From: Bacteroidota bacterium
GTDB taxonomy: Bacteria > Bacteroidota > Ignavibacteria > SZUA-365
Direction of reading: 5' to 3'
DNA length: 30,002 nt
Assembly: GCA_023432805.1 (NCBI GenBank)
Contig: JAEYUG010000016.1
Span: forward strand, 1-30,002
Shown one piece after another: positions 6,928 through 16,088 of the stretch (positions are counted from its first letter, which is position 1; the number at the start of each line of letters is the position of its first letter). The notes beneath the pieces were generated by a model. That model was not told where the DNA came from. It saw only the letters and a list, made by a program, of their open reading frames with translations, and searched no databases. A program made the position numbers and the translations under genes.

Positions 6928-8637
6928 ATGGTTCGAATCGTCACCGTACTCTGTCTGGCGTTGCTCGCCGTTGCGACACCCGCATCCGCGCAGATCCTCA
7001 CGCCCATTACCGCTCGCGAACCGCTTTCTCGTGTGATTTCTCAGGCGAAGACCGATCTCGGCGGCGACGCCGTGGTCACCAACGTCCTGTTCGCGCGACT
7101 CTCGTACCAGACGATTGCGCTGTCGATCGATCTGACGACCGGCAAGGCCACCGGGTGGGTCTACCGCGCCTACGCTCCCTCGATGGATACGAGCCAGATG
7201 TATGTGGCCGTGAGCCTGCCTGTGATCGGCGTGCAGATTGTGGCCGTCCCGCTCGACACCATCTCGCAGTTGATTCCGGGAAACGTCTCCACGGTCGGAC
7301 TCGTCGAACCCTGGGTCGATTCTCCCGCCGCGATCGCAGGTTCGAAGAGCGGGGGAGCGGATGCCTTCCTCGCATCGAATCCCGGTGCGCAGCTGGCGAT
7401 GGCGGCAGTCATCAACAATCCCGTCGCGAATCCACTCATCCCCCTCGGCGAATACTGGGTGCTGCGCTACGAAGCGAGCACGGATACGATGACTTGCCTT
7501 GTCTTCGCCGACTCCGGTTCGCCATTGCGTTGTATTTCGAGCAACGCTCCGCGCTTCATCTCCATACCCGTCACGATCGCCCGCGTCGACGAGCCGTACA
7601 CGTATGACGCGGATGCGATCGGTTCACCGCCCCCCCTCTTTTCGCTGGCGAACCGTCCCGACGGTATGACCATCGATGAGGCCACGGGCGTGATCACGTG
7701 GACCCCCACCGCACAGCAGGTCGGCGTTGCCGACGTCATTGTGCGCGCACAGAACGCCGGCGGCTCGGTCGACCAGCCGTATTCCATCCAGGTGCAGCCC
7801 GGGGCTTCCGCACCGAGGATCCAGAGCACCCCGCCGGTCGAGGTGACTGCAGGCGACACGTACATGTATCAGGTGATCGCCTCGGGCGCGCCCACGCCGA
7901 CATTTTCCCTCGAGACCGCTCCCCCGGGCATGGCAGTGGATGCGGGGCGCGGTGTCGTGATCTGGGTGCCCTCGCGCGCGCAAGCGGGCGTGCACGCGGT
8001 TGTGCTCAAGGCAGTGAATACGGTGGGATCGGACACACAATCGTGGGATGTCGCGGTCAATGCCGCGCCCCGCCTTGCGTTCATCCCGAATCAGACGGCG
8101 GAAGCCGGGCGTGTCTTCACGATGCGTGCGGGCGCCGACGGATATCCCGCACCGACATTTGCGTTACCGCTGGCCCCCGCAGGCATGACGATCGACGCCG
8201 ACAGCGGCGTGGTGTCGTGGCAGCCCGCGACCGGAGACCTCGGCGTGCATCAGGTGCGTCTCGAAGCACGCAACAAGGCGGGCGTGCAGGAGCAGTCATT
8301 CACCATCACCGTCACCACGCCGACTGGTGTGGATGCCTTGCACACGTTGGGATTCCGAATTGTGTCGATGCATCCACAGCCCCTGCAGGCAGGTCTGCAC
8401 ACCGCACTCGCACTGACGTGGGAACAGGCTCGCCCTGCGTCGATGCGTCTGGTGGTGCGGGACCTGCTCGGTCGCTCGGTGCGTACAGTGGATGCGGGTC
8501 AACGAGCGGGCGGCATGCACTCGCTGCTGTGGGATCTGCATGACGCGTCGGGTGCGCCAGTGCCTGCCGGAGTGTATCACGCGCAGGTGGAAGTAGGGGG
8601 ACGCAGCCGCATGCTGCCGATCGTCATCGTCCGGTGA
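6928..8637 (+). CDS. Secreted Ig-repeat protein with T9SS type A sorting-like domain
   Basis: The 569-residue protein has a Sec signal peptide (MVRIVTVLCLALLAVATPASAQ). An N-terminal domain of unknown type follows (about 23-205), with two cysteines near its end (CLVFADSGSPLRC). Next come three putative-Ig (He_PIG/cadherin-like) repeats of about 90 residues (about 206-470). Each has a PTFSL- or PLFSL-like strand, a 'GMTIDEATGVITWTP' motif and a 'Q.GVH.V.L.A.N..G' strand. The last ~85 residues (FRIVSMHPQPLQAG ... LVVRDLLGRSVRTV ... GVYHAQVEVGG) look like a FlgD-like/T9SS type A C-terminal sorting domain, implying export across the outer membrane. GGAG lies 6 nt before ATG 6928. Function is unknown; a surface or adhesive role is inferred from the architecture. 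Confidence 0.85.
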   Translation: MVRIVTVLCLALLAVATPASAQILTPITAREPLSRVISQAKTDLGGDAVVTNVLFARLSYQTIALSIDLTTGKATGWVYRAYAPSMDTSQMYVAVSLPVIGVQIVAVPLDTISQLIPGNVSTVGLVEPWVDSPAAIAGSKSGGADAFLASNPGAQLAMAAVINNPVANPLIPLGEYWVLRYEASTDTMTCLVFADSGSPLRCISSNAPRFISIPVTIARVDEPYTYDADAIGSPPPLFSLANRPDGMTIDEATGVITWTPTAQQVGVADVIVRAQNAGGSVDQPYSIQVQPGASAPRIQSTPPVEVTAGDTYMYQVIASGAPTPTFSLETAPPGMAVDAGRGVVIWVPSRAQAGVHAVVLKAVNTVGSDTQSWDVAVNAAPRLAFIPNQTAEAGRVFTMRAGADGYPAPTFALPLAPAGMTIDADSGVVSWQPATGDLGVHQVRLEARNKAGVQEQSFTITVTTPTGVDALHTLGFRIVSMHPQPLQAGLHTALALTWEQARPASMRLVVRDLLGRSVRTVDAGQRAGGMHSLLWDLHDASGAPVPAGVYHAQVEVGGRSRMLPIVIVR

Positions 8638-8704
8638 GGCTCATGGGAGAAGCTCCCGGTATCAACGCACGATGAAGCATGTGTGACTCGTCGTCGGCAG
8701 CAAA

Positions 8705-8741
8705 CACGAAGGCCGTTCCCCGACAGGGAACGGCCTTCGTG
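8705..8741. terminator. Perfect 16-bp-stem bidirectional terminator
   Basis: CACGAAGGCCGTTCCC (8705-8720) pairs perfectly with GGGAACGGCCTTCGTG (8726-8741) around a 5-nt CGACA loop. It sits in the 151-bp gap between two convergent surface-protein genes and should terminate transcription from both sides. No long T-tract follows. Confidence 0.75.
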
Positions 8742-8788
8742 CTGCATGCGTACATGGTACCGCCATGCGTGTGCAGGGCGATGCGGGA

Positions 8789-11700
8789 CTACTGCCGGAT
8801 GAGCTTGCGGATCATAGTACGGTCGCCCGCGTGAATGTGCAGGAAGTACATGCCCGGCGTGAAGCTGCGCAGATCCAGCTCGCGACGGACGGTGGAAACG
8901 ATACCTTCGTCGTGCACGAGGAGCTGCTGACCGAGCAGGTTCATCAACGTGAGCCGCACGCGCATCGGCGTGGCGAGGGTCATCTGCAGGACGGCCTGCC
9001 CCACATTGGGATCGGGATAGAGGTCATACCTGGTGATGACGGATTCGTCGTCAATGCCGACCAGCGTGAATGCGAATTGCGCGGATGTGGCCGAACAGCC
9101 GTTCGCGTCGGTGATGGTCACCGTGTAGACACCCGAACGGGTCGGGGTGTAGACGCGGCTGGTTGCTCCGGAAATCGGCGCTCCCGCCAGATGCCACTGG
9201 TAGGTGGTCGCCGGTGTCGACGCGAGGCTGCTCAGACCCACCTGCGCGATGATCGGCGGTGAGGGAAGCGGGTAGACCGTGACGTTGACGAAGGGTGACT
9301 CACCGCGGCACCCGGTCGAATTGGTGACACGCACGTTGTAGGTTCCGGCCTGCGTGACGGTCAGACGCCGTGTGCGTGCACCCGTGCTCCACTCGTAGGT
9401 GGCGTAGCCGGCACCTGCGTCGAGAACGACACTTCCGCCCTGGCAGAAGGAGAGGGGTCCGCCTGCCGTGATGACCGGCTCGGGTGGCGCAACGCGCGTG
9501 ACGGTGACGTCGGCGGACGTCTGGCTGCAACCCAGCACGTTCTCGACGCGGACGCTGTAGGTTCCGCTCTCACGCACCGTGATGCGTCGGGTGCGCTGTC
9601 CGTTGGACCAGACATAGGAGATGTGATCTCCCGCATCCAGTACGACGCTGTCACCTGCACAGAAGGTCAGGGGACCCCCGGCGGTGATCGAGACCACGGG
9701 ACGTGGATTGACGATGATTGTTCGTCCTGCCGCTGTGGCACCGCAGCCCAGTGTATCGGTGACGGTGACGGTATAGACGCCCGCGGTCTTGATGGTGATC
9801 ATGCGGGTCCGCTGCCCCGAAGACCAGAGGTAGGCCTGATAGCCGCCGCCTGCATCGAGGGTGACACTGTCGCCCACACAGAAGGTCTCACTGCCCAATG
9901 GGACGATCACGGGTGTCGGTCGCGGATGCACGACCACGGTGCGTGGCGGCGTTGTTCCCGAACACCCGGCATTGGTCGTCACTGTGCAGGTATACGAACC
10001 GGCGCTGGCAACGGTGATGGAACGCGTGGTCGCACCATTGCTCCAGAGATAGGCAGCAAACCCGGCACCTGCATCGAGCCGAACCGAACCGCCCTCGCAG
10101 AAGCTGAGCGACCCCGTGACTGCAATGACAGGTGTGGGATTGGGATTGAACGTGACCACTGTCGGTGCGGATGCGTTGCTGCAGTTGAAACCATCGGTGA
10201 CGGTCACACTATACGATCCACCCTGCGTGACGGTGATGCTGCGCGTGGTCGCTCCGTTGCTCCAGAGATAGGACGCGTATGCGTCATCCACCGAGAGGAC
10301 GACGCGTTCGCCCTCGCAGAGTACGACGGGACCGGAGGCAGATACGGTCGGCGTCGGCAACGGGCGAACGGTCACGGTGTAGGGAAGTGAACGGGCGGGG
10401 CAGCCGACGAAGTTCGTCACATCGACGTAGTATGTGCCGGATGCGCGAACGGTGATGCTTGCAGTGCGTGCGCCTGTCGACCAGCGGATCGAAGCGAAAC
10501 GGATCGAATCGACAGACAATGTCACGAAGCCACCCTCACAGAAGGAGAGCGGTCCGCTCAGCGATACGAGCGGTTCCGGCGCAGTTGCCACCCAGATCCG
10601 CACTTGCGGTGTGATGCCGGGGCACGGGGTGTTCATGTTGACCTGCACCTGATAGTCGCCGGTTGCGCCCACCTTGATACGGCGCGTCGTATCGCCTGTA
10701 TTCCAGAGATACCCGCGATACATCAATGTCGGATCCGCATCGAGCCAGACGCTGTCGCCCGGACAGAGAATCGTCGGACCGAGCACCTCGATTTTCGCGA
10801 GCGCGGGTGTCGTCACACTGATGCGCAACGTATCCTTGCTGATGCAACCGAGTGCATCGGTGACGGTCAGCACATACGTCGTCGATTGGAACGGCGAGGC
10901 CATCGGATTCATCGCTGTCGAATCATTCAAACCGTAGCTCGGCGTCCAATGATACGCGTACGGCGGCATGCCGCCAGATGCCGGCGAACCGAGCATGATG
11001 CTGTCTGCGCGACAAATGAGGGTGTCCGATCCTGCGTTGATGATCGGCCAGGGTCGCACGAACACCGTCACTGTGTCGTATCCCTTGCAGCCCTTTGCGT
11101 CCGTCACCGTCAGCACGTAGGTGCGTGTCTGACGTGGCGTGGCGATCGGCTGCATGATGGTGGTCGACGACAGATCGACCGCGGGTGACCATGAATACCT
11201 GTAGGGTCCCGTCCCACCGGTCGCCGGACCACCAAGGAACAGACGCTCGACGCGGCATACCGTCGTGTCATTGCCGGCAAAGGCGATGGGCAACGGCTCC
11301 ACCACGATCGTTATCGTGTCGGATGCCGTACAGCCGAGGGAATCGGTCACCGTCACCACATAGGTCGTGGTGGATGCAGGCTTGGCGAAGGTCACTGCCG
11401 CTGCAGGGGTGCCGAGACCGGTCGTCGGAAGCCAGCTGTACGTATAGGGACCCGATCCGCCGGTCGCATCATTACCGATCGTCAGGGAATCGCCGGCACA
11501 GATATACGTGTCCGCACCTGCATCGACCGCCAGACTGGAGACCTCGACAAACATCGAATCCACCGATGTGCAACCCTTGGAGTCGGTCACCTGCACGAAA
11601 TACCGTGTTGAGACCGACGGGGCTGCCAGCGTCTGGGCACCGGTCGGATCATCGAGTCCGATCACGGGCGACCACTGATAGGTGTAGGGAGGCGCACCGC

Positions 11701-14700
11701 CGGTGGCGGGCTGCCCGATGACCGTGGAGGTGCGTCCGCAGATGAAGATCGAGTCCTGACCCGCATCGGCGATCGGGGGATTGTTGACGGTCACAGTCAC
11801 GACATCGGTCACACTGAGGCTGTTCGCATCAGTGACGGTCAGCGTGTAGGTCGTGGTGACGAGGGGGTTGGCAATCGGATGTGCAATCGAGGTGTCGCTG
11901 AGTCCGGTCGAAGGTGTCCACGCGTACTGATACGGTGCCGTGCCGCACACGGCTGTGTCGCCGATCACCGTCCAACCGCCGAGACAGATCTCGACATCAT
12001 CACCAGCCAGCGCCTTCAGCGCATTGTACACATGCACCACCACCGTATCGACCGACTGGCAGCCGCGCTGATCCACGACGGTCACGATGTACTGCTGCGT
12101 CGCACCCGGCGAAGCCAGCGGCGCTGCGATCGAGGTGCTGCTCAAACCTGTGGATGGTACCCACGTATAGGAAAGCGGCGCAATGCCGCCAGAGGCCGCG
12201 GTACCGATCACAATGCTGTCGCCCTGGCAGATCGAACGATCCGGTCCCGCATTCGCAGTGATGCGGTTCACCGTCACCAGCACGCTGTCGGTGAACGTGC
12301 AACCCTTCGCATCCGTTACCGTCACGAAATACCGCGTCGTCACAAGCGGTGTCGCAGTGGGAAGCGCGAGCGTGTCGTCATCGAGTGCGTAGTTCGGCGT
12401 CCATTGATATGCATAGGGCGGCGTCCCGAGTGTCGCCGAATCGCCGAGCATGATCGAGCTGCCGTAGCAGATCGTGTCGTTCGCACCTGCATCGACGAAG
12501 GGATTTGGGAAGACGCGTACGAGCACATCGTCGGAAGAGATGCAGCCGTTGGCATCCGTTACCGTTACGGTGTACAGCGTGGTGTTCAGCGGGGAAGCAT
12601 CCGGCTGCGCGATCGTCGAATCACTCAGCCCGAGACCGGGCGTCCAGTCGTAGCGGAGCGGAAGCGTCCCCCCTGTTGTCGGGGCACCGATTGGTGTGGA
12701 GGACCCATGGCAGATGTCCAGATCCGGGCCCGCATCCGCGGTCATGACCGGCGAGATGTTCACGAGCATCGTATCGGACGTGCCCGTGCAGCCGATGCCG
12801 TCGGTGACGGTGACCCAGTAGGGACCGCCCGCACCGACCTTGATCGACTGCGTGGTTTCGGAGGTGGACCAGAGGTAGGATGCATAGCCAGGACCCGCAT
12901 CGAGAGTCACCGAGTCGCCGGGGCACATGTTGATACTGCGGCTCATTGTGACGAGGGGCTTCACGTCGCAGATCTTCACGACAATGGCGTCGAAGCTTCC
13001 GGCCTTCGTGGACTGGAATGCGCCCGGGGTCGCCGGAAAATCGGTGCTGAACGTCCAGCCTGCCAGCAGGACGTTGCCACTGTACTGTGACGAGAGGCCG
13101 TAGACCGCATCGTCGCTGTTGCCTCCGAAATATGTGCCCCAGACCTGACGACCGGAGGAATCGAACTTGACGACGAAGGCGTCGGAAAGTCCCTGGCGCG
13201 TGCTCTGCAGCGCTCCGGCAGTGATGGGGAAATTCGGGCTGTAGGTCTGTCCTCCGATCGTGATGCGGCCGAGTGCATCGGCACCGGCGGCGAACGCCTC
13301 ATCATTCAGCGCGCCCCCGAGATACGTCGCCCAGAGTCGTGTGCCGGTTGCGGAGTAGTGCACGACGAAGGCATCTTCGTTGCCCGCGGGGAAAGGCCGA
13401 AGTGCGTTGATGCTGGTCGGAAGATCGGCGCTGTGTGTGAGCCCCGTGATCGTGACGGCGCCTGCGGCATCGACCGCCACTGCGCGTGCGGCATCGTAGG
13501 AACTCCCGCCGAAGTACGTGCTCCACATCGCCGCTCCTGCGGAGGTGAGCTTGACGGCGTAGGCGTCGTTCGATCCGGCCAGCGCACTTTGCGAGGGATT
13601 CGGTGTCAGCGGGAAATTGTAGCTGAGCGTGGTGCCGGTGAAGACGACATTGCCCGCGGCGTCGTAGGAGATGTCTTCGCCGCTCTCTTCGTTTGCACCA
13701 CCGTGGAAGGTGGACCAGACCAGCGATCCAGCTGGAGTGAAGCGCATGACGAAGGCGTCGGTGTAGCCGCCGAAGGTTGGCTGCACGACACCGGGGGTGG
13801 TGATCAGATCGGGACTGGCCGTCGTACCAACGACGGCGATGTTGCCGGCCAGGTCGCTTGTCACTGCGTAGATCACATCGTCATTGCTCGCACCGACGTA
13901 GGTGGCCCAGAGGCGGGTGCCTGCAGGCGTGAGTTTGAGCAGCCAGCCATCGCCGGCATTGGCCTTCGTCGTCTGATGCGCGCCGAGTGTGACCGGGAAG
14001 TTCACACTTTCGGTATAGCCGCCGACATAAATGTTGCCGGTGCCGTCGACAGCGATGCCGTGTGCGGGATCATTGACGATGCCGCCATAGTAGGTTGCCC
14101 ACTGCCGGACCCCTGCGGCGTCGAACTTCACGATGAAGGCATCCTGTGAACCGGCATTGGTCGACTGCAACGTGCCCGCGCTGACGGGGAAGTTCGTGCT
14201 GAATGTATAGCCTGTCGCGATGACGTTACCCAGCACATCGGAAGTGACCGCGTGGCCGAATTCGAAGTTTGCGCCACCGTAATAGGTCGCCCACTGGAGG
14301 GTGGGATCGATCACGAGCGTAGCGGTCGGGTCCGTCGCTGCAACGGAAAACGTCACATCGTTGTTTTCGATATGGAAGCTGCTGCGCACGTTCATGCGCG
14401 CGTCCTGCGAAAGCGGATCCGGCACTGTCTGATAGGAGATCGGAGCACCTTCGAGCATCTCGCCGAGCGGAGTGACGACGCGGAGTCCGCCGTCTTCGGC
14501 GGCGCGCACGGCTTCCGCACCGGTGTAGCGCAGGCGGATGTCGGAGACGCGTCCCCCGGGACGCACGACGAAATCATACTTCAGCGTTCCCTCCGCTGTA
14601 TGATACACGAGGTCGATGTTCTCGTAGACATTTTCGAAGACCAGCCGCTTGTACATGCGGAGTCCGAGGATGCCGTCGGCCGCGCCGGGCGCGTAGACGT

Positions 14701-15109
14701 TGATCGTGCCATCGAGCGCTTCTTCGGCCCGGATGGCTGCATCGGCGCGAGCACCGACCAGATCCATGTCCACTCGGATCGTCGAGAGCGTGCCCTCGTT
14801 CGTTGTGCGTCTGCGAGGTGTCGTCGCATCCGTCGTTTCCTCGTAGCGCGCGAAGACATAGCTGATGCGATTCGGTGTGACGAAGACCCGCATGCCGCCT
14901 GATGCGGCAACAAAGGCAATGTCCGTTCGCTGACGACCTTCCGTGTCGTAGATTTGTCCACGGTTCTCGATGAAGGCGAACGGCTCGGTCGCCTGTGTGC
15001 CACCGACGCGATCGGGCGCGAGTGCACTGCGCGTCGTGACGGCATGTGCGCTCAGGCCGAGCGACATCAGGAGACATGTGAACGCCAGGAATTGGTAGAA
15101 CTGCTTCAT
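8789..15109 (-). CDS. Giant secreted SBBP-propeller/PKD-like repeat protein with T9SS sorting domain
   Basis: This 2106-residue protein is predicted to be secreted through T9SS and displayed on the cell surface. Order of parts: signal peptide (1-23); an N-terminal DUF7948-like domain (about 40-270, with AFIENRGQIYD and LVFENVYENIDLVYH); seven SBBP repeats of about 60-65 residues (about 272-715, 'WATYYGG...D..GN...GYT.S.NFP'), consistent with a seven-bladed propeller; one short Ig-like unit; eight PKD-like repeats of about 80 residues (about 783-1435, 'AG.D..IC.G.S..IG..ATGG..PY.Y.W.P..GL'); seven Ig-like repeats of about 73 residues ('FCEGGSV.LDAG.GYA.YLWSNGATTRSITV...G.Y.V.VT...GC') plus one degenerate unit (to about 2015); and a T9SS type A sorting domain (YDLYPDPNVGQAVLQM ... 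LLGQQLL ... PGMYFLHI). An adhesion or gliding role is plausible but not shown. The ATG at 15109 has AGGTG upstream. Confidence 0.9.
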   Translation of the reverse strand: MKQFYQFLAFTCLLMSLGLSAHAVTTRSALAPDRVGGTQATEPFAFIENRGQIYDTEGRQRTDIAFVAASGGMRVFVTPNRISYVFARYEETTDATTPRRRTTNEGTLSTIRVDMDLVGARADAAIRAEEALDGTINVYAPGAADGILGLRMYKRLVFENVYENIDLVYHTAEGTLKYDFVVRPGGRVSDIRLRYTGAEAVRAAEDGGLRVVTPLGEMLEGAPISYQTVPDPLSQDARMNVRSSFHIENNDVTFSVAATDPTATLVIDPTLQWATYYGGANFEFGHAVTSDVLGNVIATGYTFSTNFPVSAGTLQSTNAGSQDAFIVKFDAAGVRQWATYYGGIVNDPAHGIAVDGTGNIYVGGYTESVNFPVTLGAHQTTKANAGDGWLLKLTPAGTRLWATYVGASNDDVIYAVTSDLAGNIAVVGTTASPDLITTPGVVQPTFGGYTDAFVMRFTPAGSLVWSTFHGGANEESGEDISYDAAGNVVFTGTTLSYNFPLTPNPSQSALAGSNDAYAVKLTSAGAAMWSTYFGGSSYDAARAVAVDAAGAVTITGLTHSADLPTSINALRPFPAGNEDAFVVHYSATGTRLWATYLGGALNDEAFAAGADALGRITIGGQTYSPNFPITAGALQSTRQGLSDAFVVKFDSSGRQVWGTYFGGNSDDAVYGLSSQYSGNVLLAGWTFSTDFPATPGAFQSTKAGSFDAIVVKICDVKPLVTMSRSINMCPGDSVTLDAGPGYASYLWSTSETTQSIKVGAGGPYWVTVTDGIGCTGTSDTMLVNISPVMTADAGPDLDICHGSSTPIGAPTTGGTLPLRYDWTPGLGLSDSTIAQPDASPLNTTLYTVTVTDANGCISSDDVLVRVFPNPFVDAGANDTICYGSSIMLGDSATLGTPPYAYQWTPNYALDDDTLALPTATPLVTTRYFVTVTDAKGCTFTDSVLVTVNRITANAGPDRSICQGDSIVIGTAASGGIAPLSYTWVPSTGLSSTSIAAPLASPGATQQYIVTVVDQRGCQSVDTVVVHVYNALKALAGDDVEICLGGWTVIGDTAVCGTAPYQYAWTPSTGLSDTSIAHPIANPLVTTTYTLTVTDANSLSVTDVVTVTVNNPPIADAGQDSIFICGRTSTVIGQPATGGAPPYTYQWSPVIGLDDPTGAQTLAAPSVSTRYFVQVTDSKGCTSVDSMFVEVSSLAVDAGADTYICAGDSLTIGNDATGGSGPYTYSWLPTTGLGTPAAAVTFAKPASTTTYVVTVTDSLGCTASDTITIVVEPLPIAFAGNDTTVCRVERLFLGGPATGGTGPYRYSWSPAVDLSSTTIMQPIATPRQTRTYVLTVTDAKGCKGYDTVTVFVRPWPIINAGSDTLICRADSIMLGSPASGGMPPYAYHWTPSYGLNDSTAMNPMASPFQSTTYVLTVTDALGCISKDTLRISVTTPALAKIEVLGPTILCPGDSVWLDADPTLMYRGYLWNTGDTTRRIKVGATGDYQVQVNMNTPCPGITPQVRIWVATAPEPLVSLSGPLSFCEGGFVTLSVDSIRFASIRWSTGARTASITVRASGTYYVDVTNFVGCPARSLPYTVTVRPLPTPTVSASGPVVLCEGERVVLSVDDAYASYLWSNGATTRSITVTQGGSYSVTVTDGFNCSNASAPTVVTFNPNPTPVIAVTGSLSFCEGGSVRLDAGAGFAAYLWSNGATTRSITVASAGSYTCTVTTNAGCSGTTPPRTVVVHPRPTPVIVPLGSETFCVGDSVTLDAGGGYQAYLWSSGQRTRMITIKTAGVYTVTVTDTLGCGATAAGRTIIVNPRPVVSITAGGPLTFCAGDSVVLDAGDHISYVWSNGQRTRRITVRESGTYSVRVENVLGCSQTSADVTVTRVAPPEPVITAGGPLSFCQGGSVVLDAGAGYATYEWSTGARTRRLTVTQAGTYNVRVTNSTGCRGESPFVNVTVYPLPSPPIIAQVGLSSLASTPATTYQWHLAGAPISGATSRVYTPTRSGVYTVTITDANGCSATSAQFAFTLVGIDDESVITRYDLYPDPNVGQAVLQMTLATPMRVRLTLMNLLGQQLLVHDEGIVSTVRRELDLRSFTPGMYFLHIHAGDRTMIRKLIRQ

Positions 15110-15256
15110 GTGGCACCTGCTCAGACTGTGACGAAGCGACGCAGGATGAACGCAACACCCGTGTTCCCATCGGATTGCGCCATCTTGCCTTGCAAAACAC
15201 TTTAAGCGGAAAGATACGGCATTCCGAACTCAAATGAATCAATCCTTTCGTCCATC

Positions 15257-15991
15257 ATGCAAAAATTGACTCGACCCCGCATTCTGTTCGTGCTTCCGCA
15301 TCCTGATGATGAAAGCTTCGTCACGGGCGGGACGATTGCACGCTACGCACACTCCGGAGATGCCGAGGTGATGTTGTACACACTGACGCGTGGAGAAGCC
15401 AGCCGCAATGCGGCCTTTCAGGGAATCACCGGTGAGGAGATTGCCGCGATGCGGGTGCAGGAGGTGAAGGACGCCGCGGCACTGCTCGGTGTCAGCTGTC
15501 AGCTACAGGGACGCTATCCCGACGGAGGGTTGCGCGATCTGGATCCTCGTGTGCTCGAGCAGGATCTGACACGGGTGATCAGTGAGCTCATGCCCCATGT
15601 ACTCGTCACCTTTGATGTGCAGGGTTGGTCGGTGCATCCTGATCACATTTCGGTGCACCACGCAGTCAAACGGGTATTCGTGGAGATGCGTGAACTGCCT
15701 GGTGGACCGAAACGGCTGTGTTTCATCGGTCCGCCGGCTGCTCGCGTTGCGCACTGGCCGCGCAGGGTGTACGGCATCCCGCCGCACCGCATCGATGCCA
15801 TCATCGACGTGTCGAAATGGCGGACCATTGAAGAGGCAGCGATCCGTCGGCATCACAGCGTGCGTCGCGACGTTGAGGAGCACAACTACGATGAATGGAT
15901 GTTCTGGCCGGAAGACAGCTACACATTCTTCCAGGAGTCCTTCGATCCTCCCGTACACGATCTGCTGCATGGGTTGCTAAACCTGCACTAG
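15257..15991 (+). CDS. PIG-L/LmbE-family zinc-dependent deacetylase
   Basis: This predicted 244-residue cytoplasmic hydrolase belongs to the family that removes acetyl groups from N-acetylglucosamine-type substrates. It shows the metal-binding PHPDDE motif (residues 14-19, H15 and D18), TRGEAS (44-49), and HPDH with the third metal ligand H130 (127-130), all at normal spacing for the fold. The substrate is unknown; family members act on GlcNAc-phosphatidylinositol, mycothiol and bacillithiol precursors, chitobiose and other sugars. No Shine-Dalgarno is evident before ATG 15257, but the motif lies 14 residues in, as expected. It is divergent from the giant surface-protein gene and convergent with the TlpA-like gene. 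Confidence 0.9.
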   Translation: MQKLTRPRILFVLPHPDDESFVTGGTIARYAHSGDAEVMLYTLTRGEASRNAAFQGITGEEIAAMRVQEVKDAAALLGVSCQLQGRYPDGGLRDLDPRVLEQDLTRVISELMPHVLVTFDVQGWSVHPDHISVHHAVKRVFVEMRELPGGPKRLCFIGPPAARVAHWPRRVYGIPPHRIDAIIDVSKWRTIEEAAIRRHHSVRRDVEEHNYDEWMFWPEDSYTFFQESFDPPVHDLLHGLLNLH

Positions 15992-16017
15992 CCGCGAGGA
16001 TCTGTCGTCGGTAGTCC

Positions 16018-16039
16018 CGCGATGCGCTGTAGGATCGCG
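16018..16039. terminator. Weak hairpin between convergent deacetylase and TlpA-like genes
   Basis: CGCGAT (16018-16023) and ATCGCG (16034-16039) form a 6-bp stem with a 10-nt loop, nested inside GTCGGTA/TACCGAC (16007-16013 / 16071-16077). It fills the 97-bp convergent gap, but there is no T-tract. Confidence 0.3.
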
Positions 16040-16088
16040 AGTCGATCAGCCGTCGGCACCAGCGCTGCGTTACCGACTCGCATCCCGA

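Noticed and set aside
8789..12960. Possible CRISPR or nucleotide satellite array suggested by the recurrent DNA pattern
   Set aside because: The periodicity of about 220-250 bp comes from protein domain repeats in a single open frame; units diverge in DNA and there are no spacers.
11879..13090. 403-codon plus-strand frame opposite the giant surface protein
   Set aside because: Its repetitive Arg/His-rich translation is the antisense image of the PKD-like repeats, not an independent gene.
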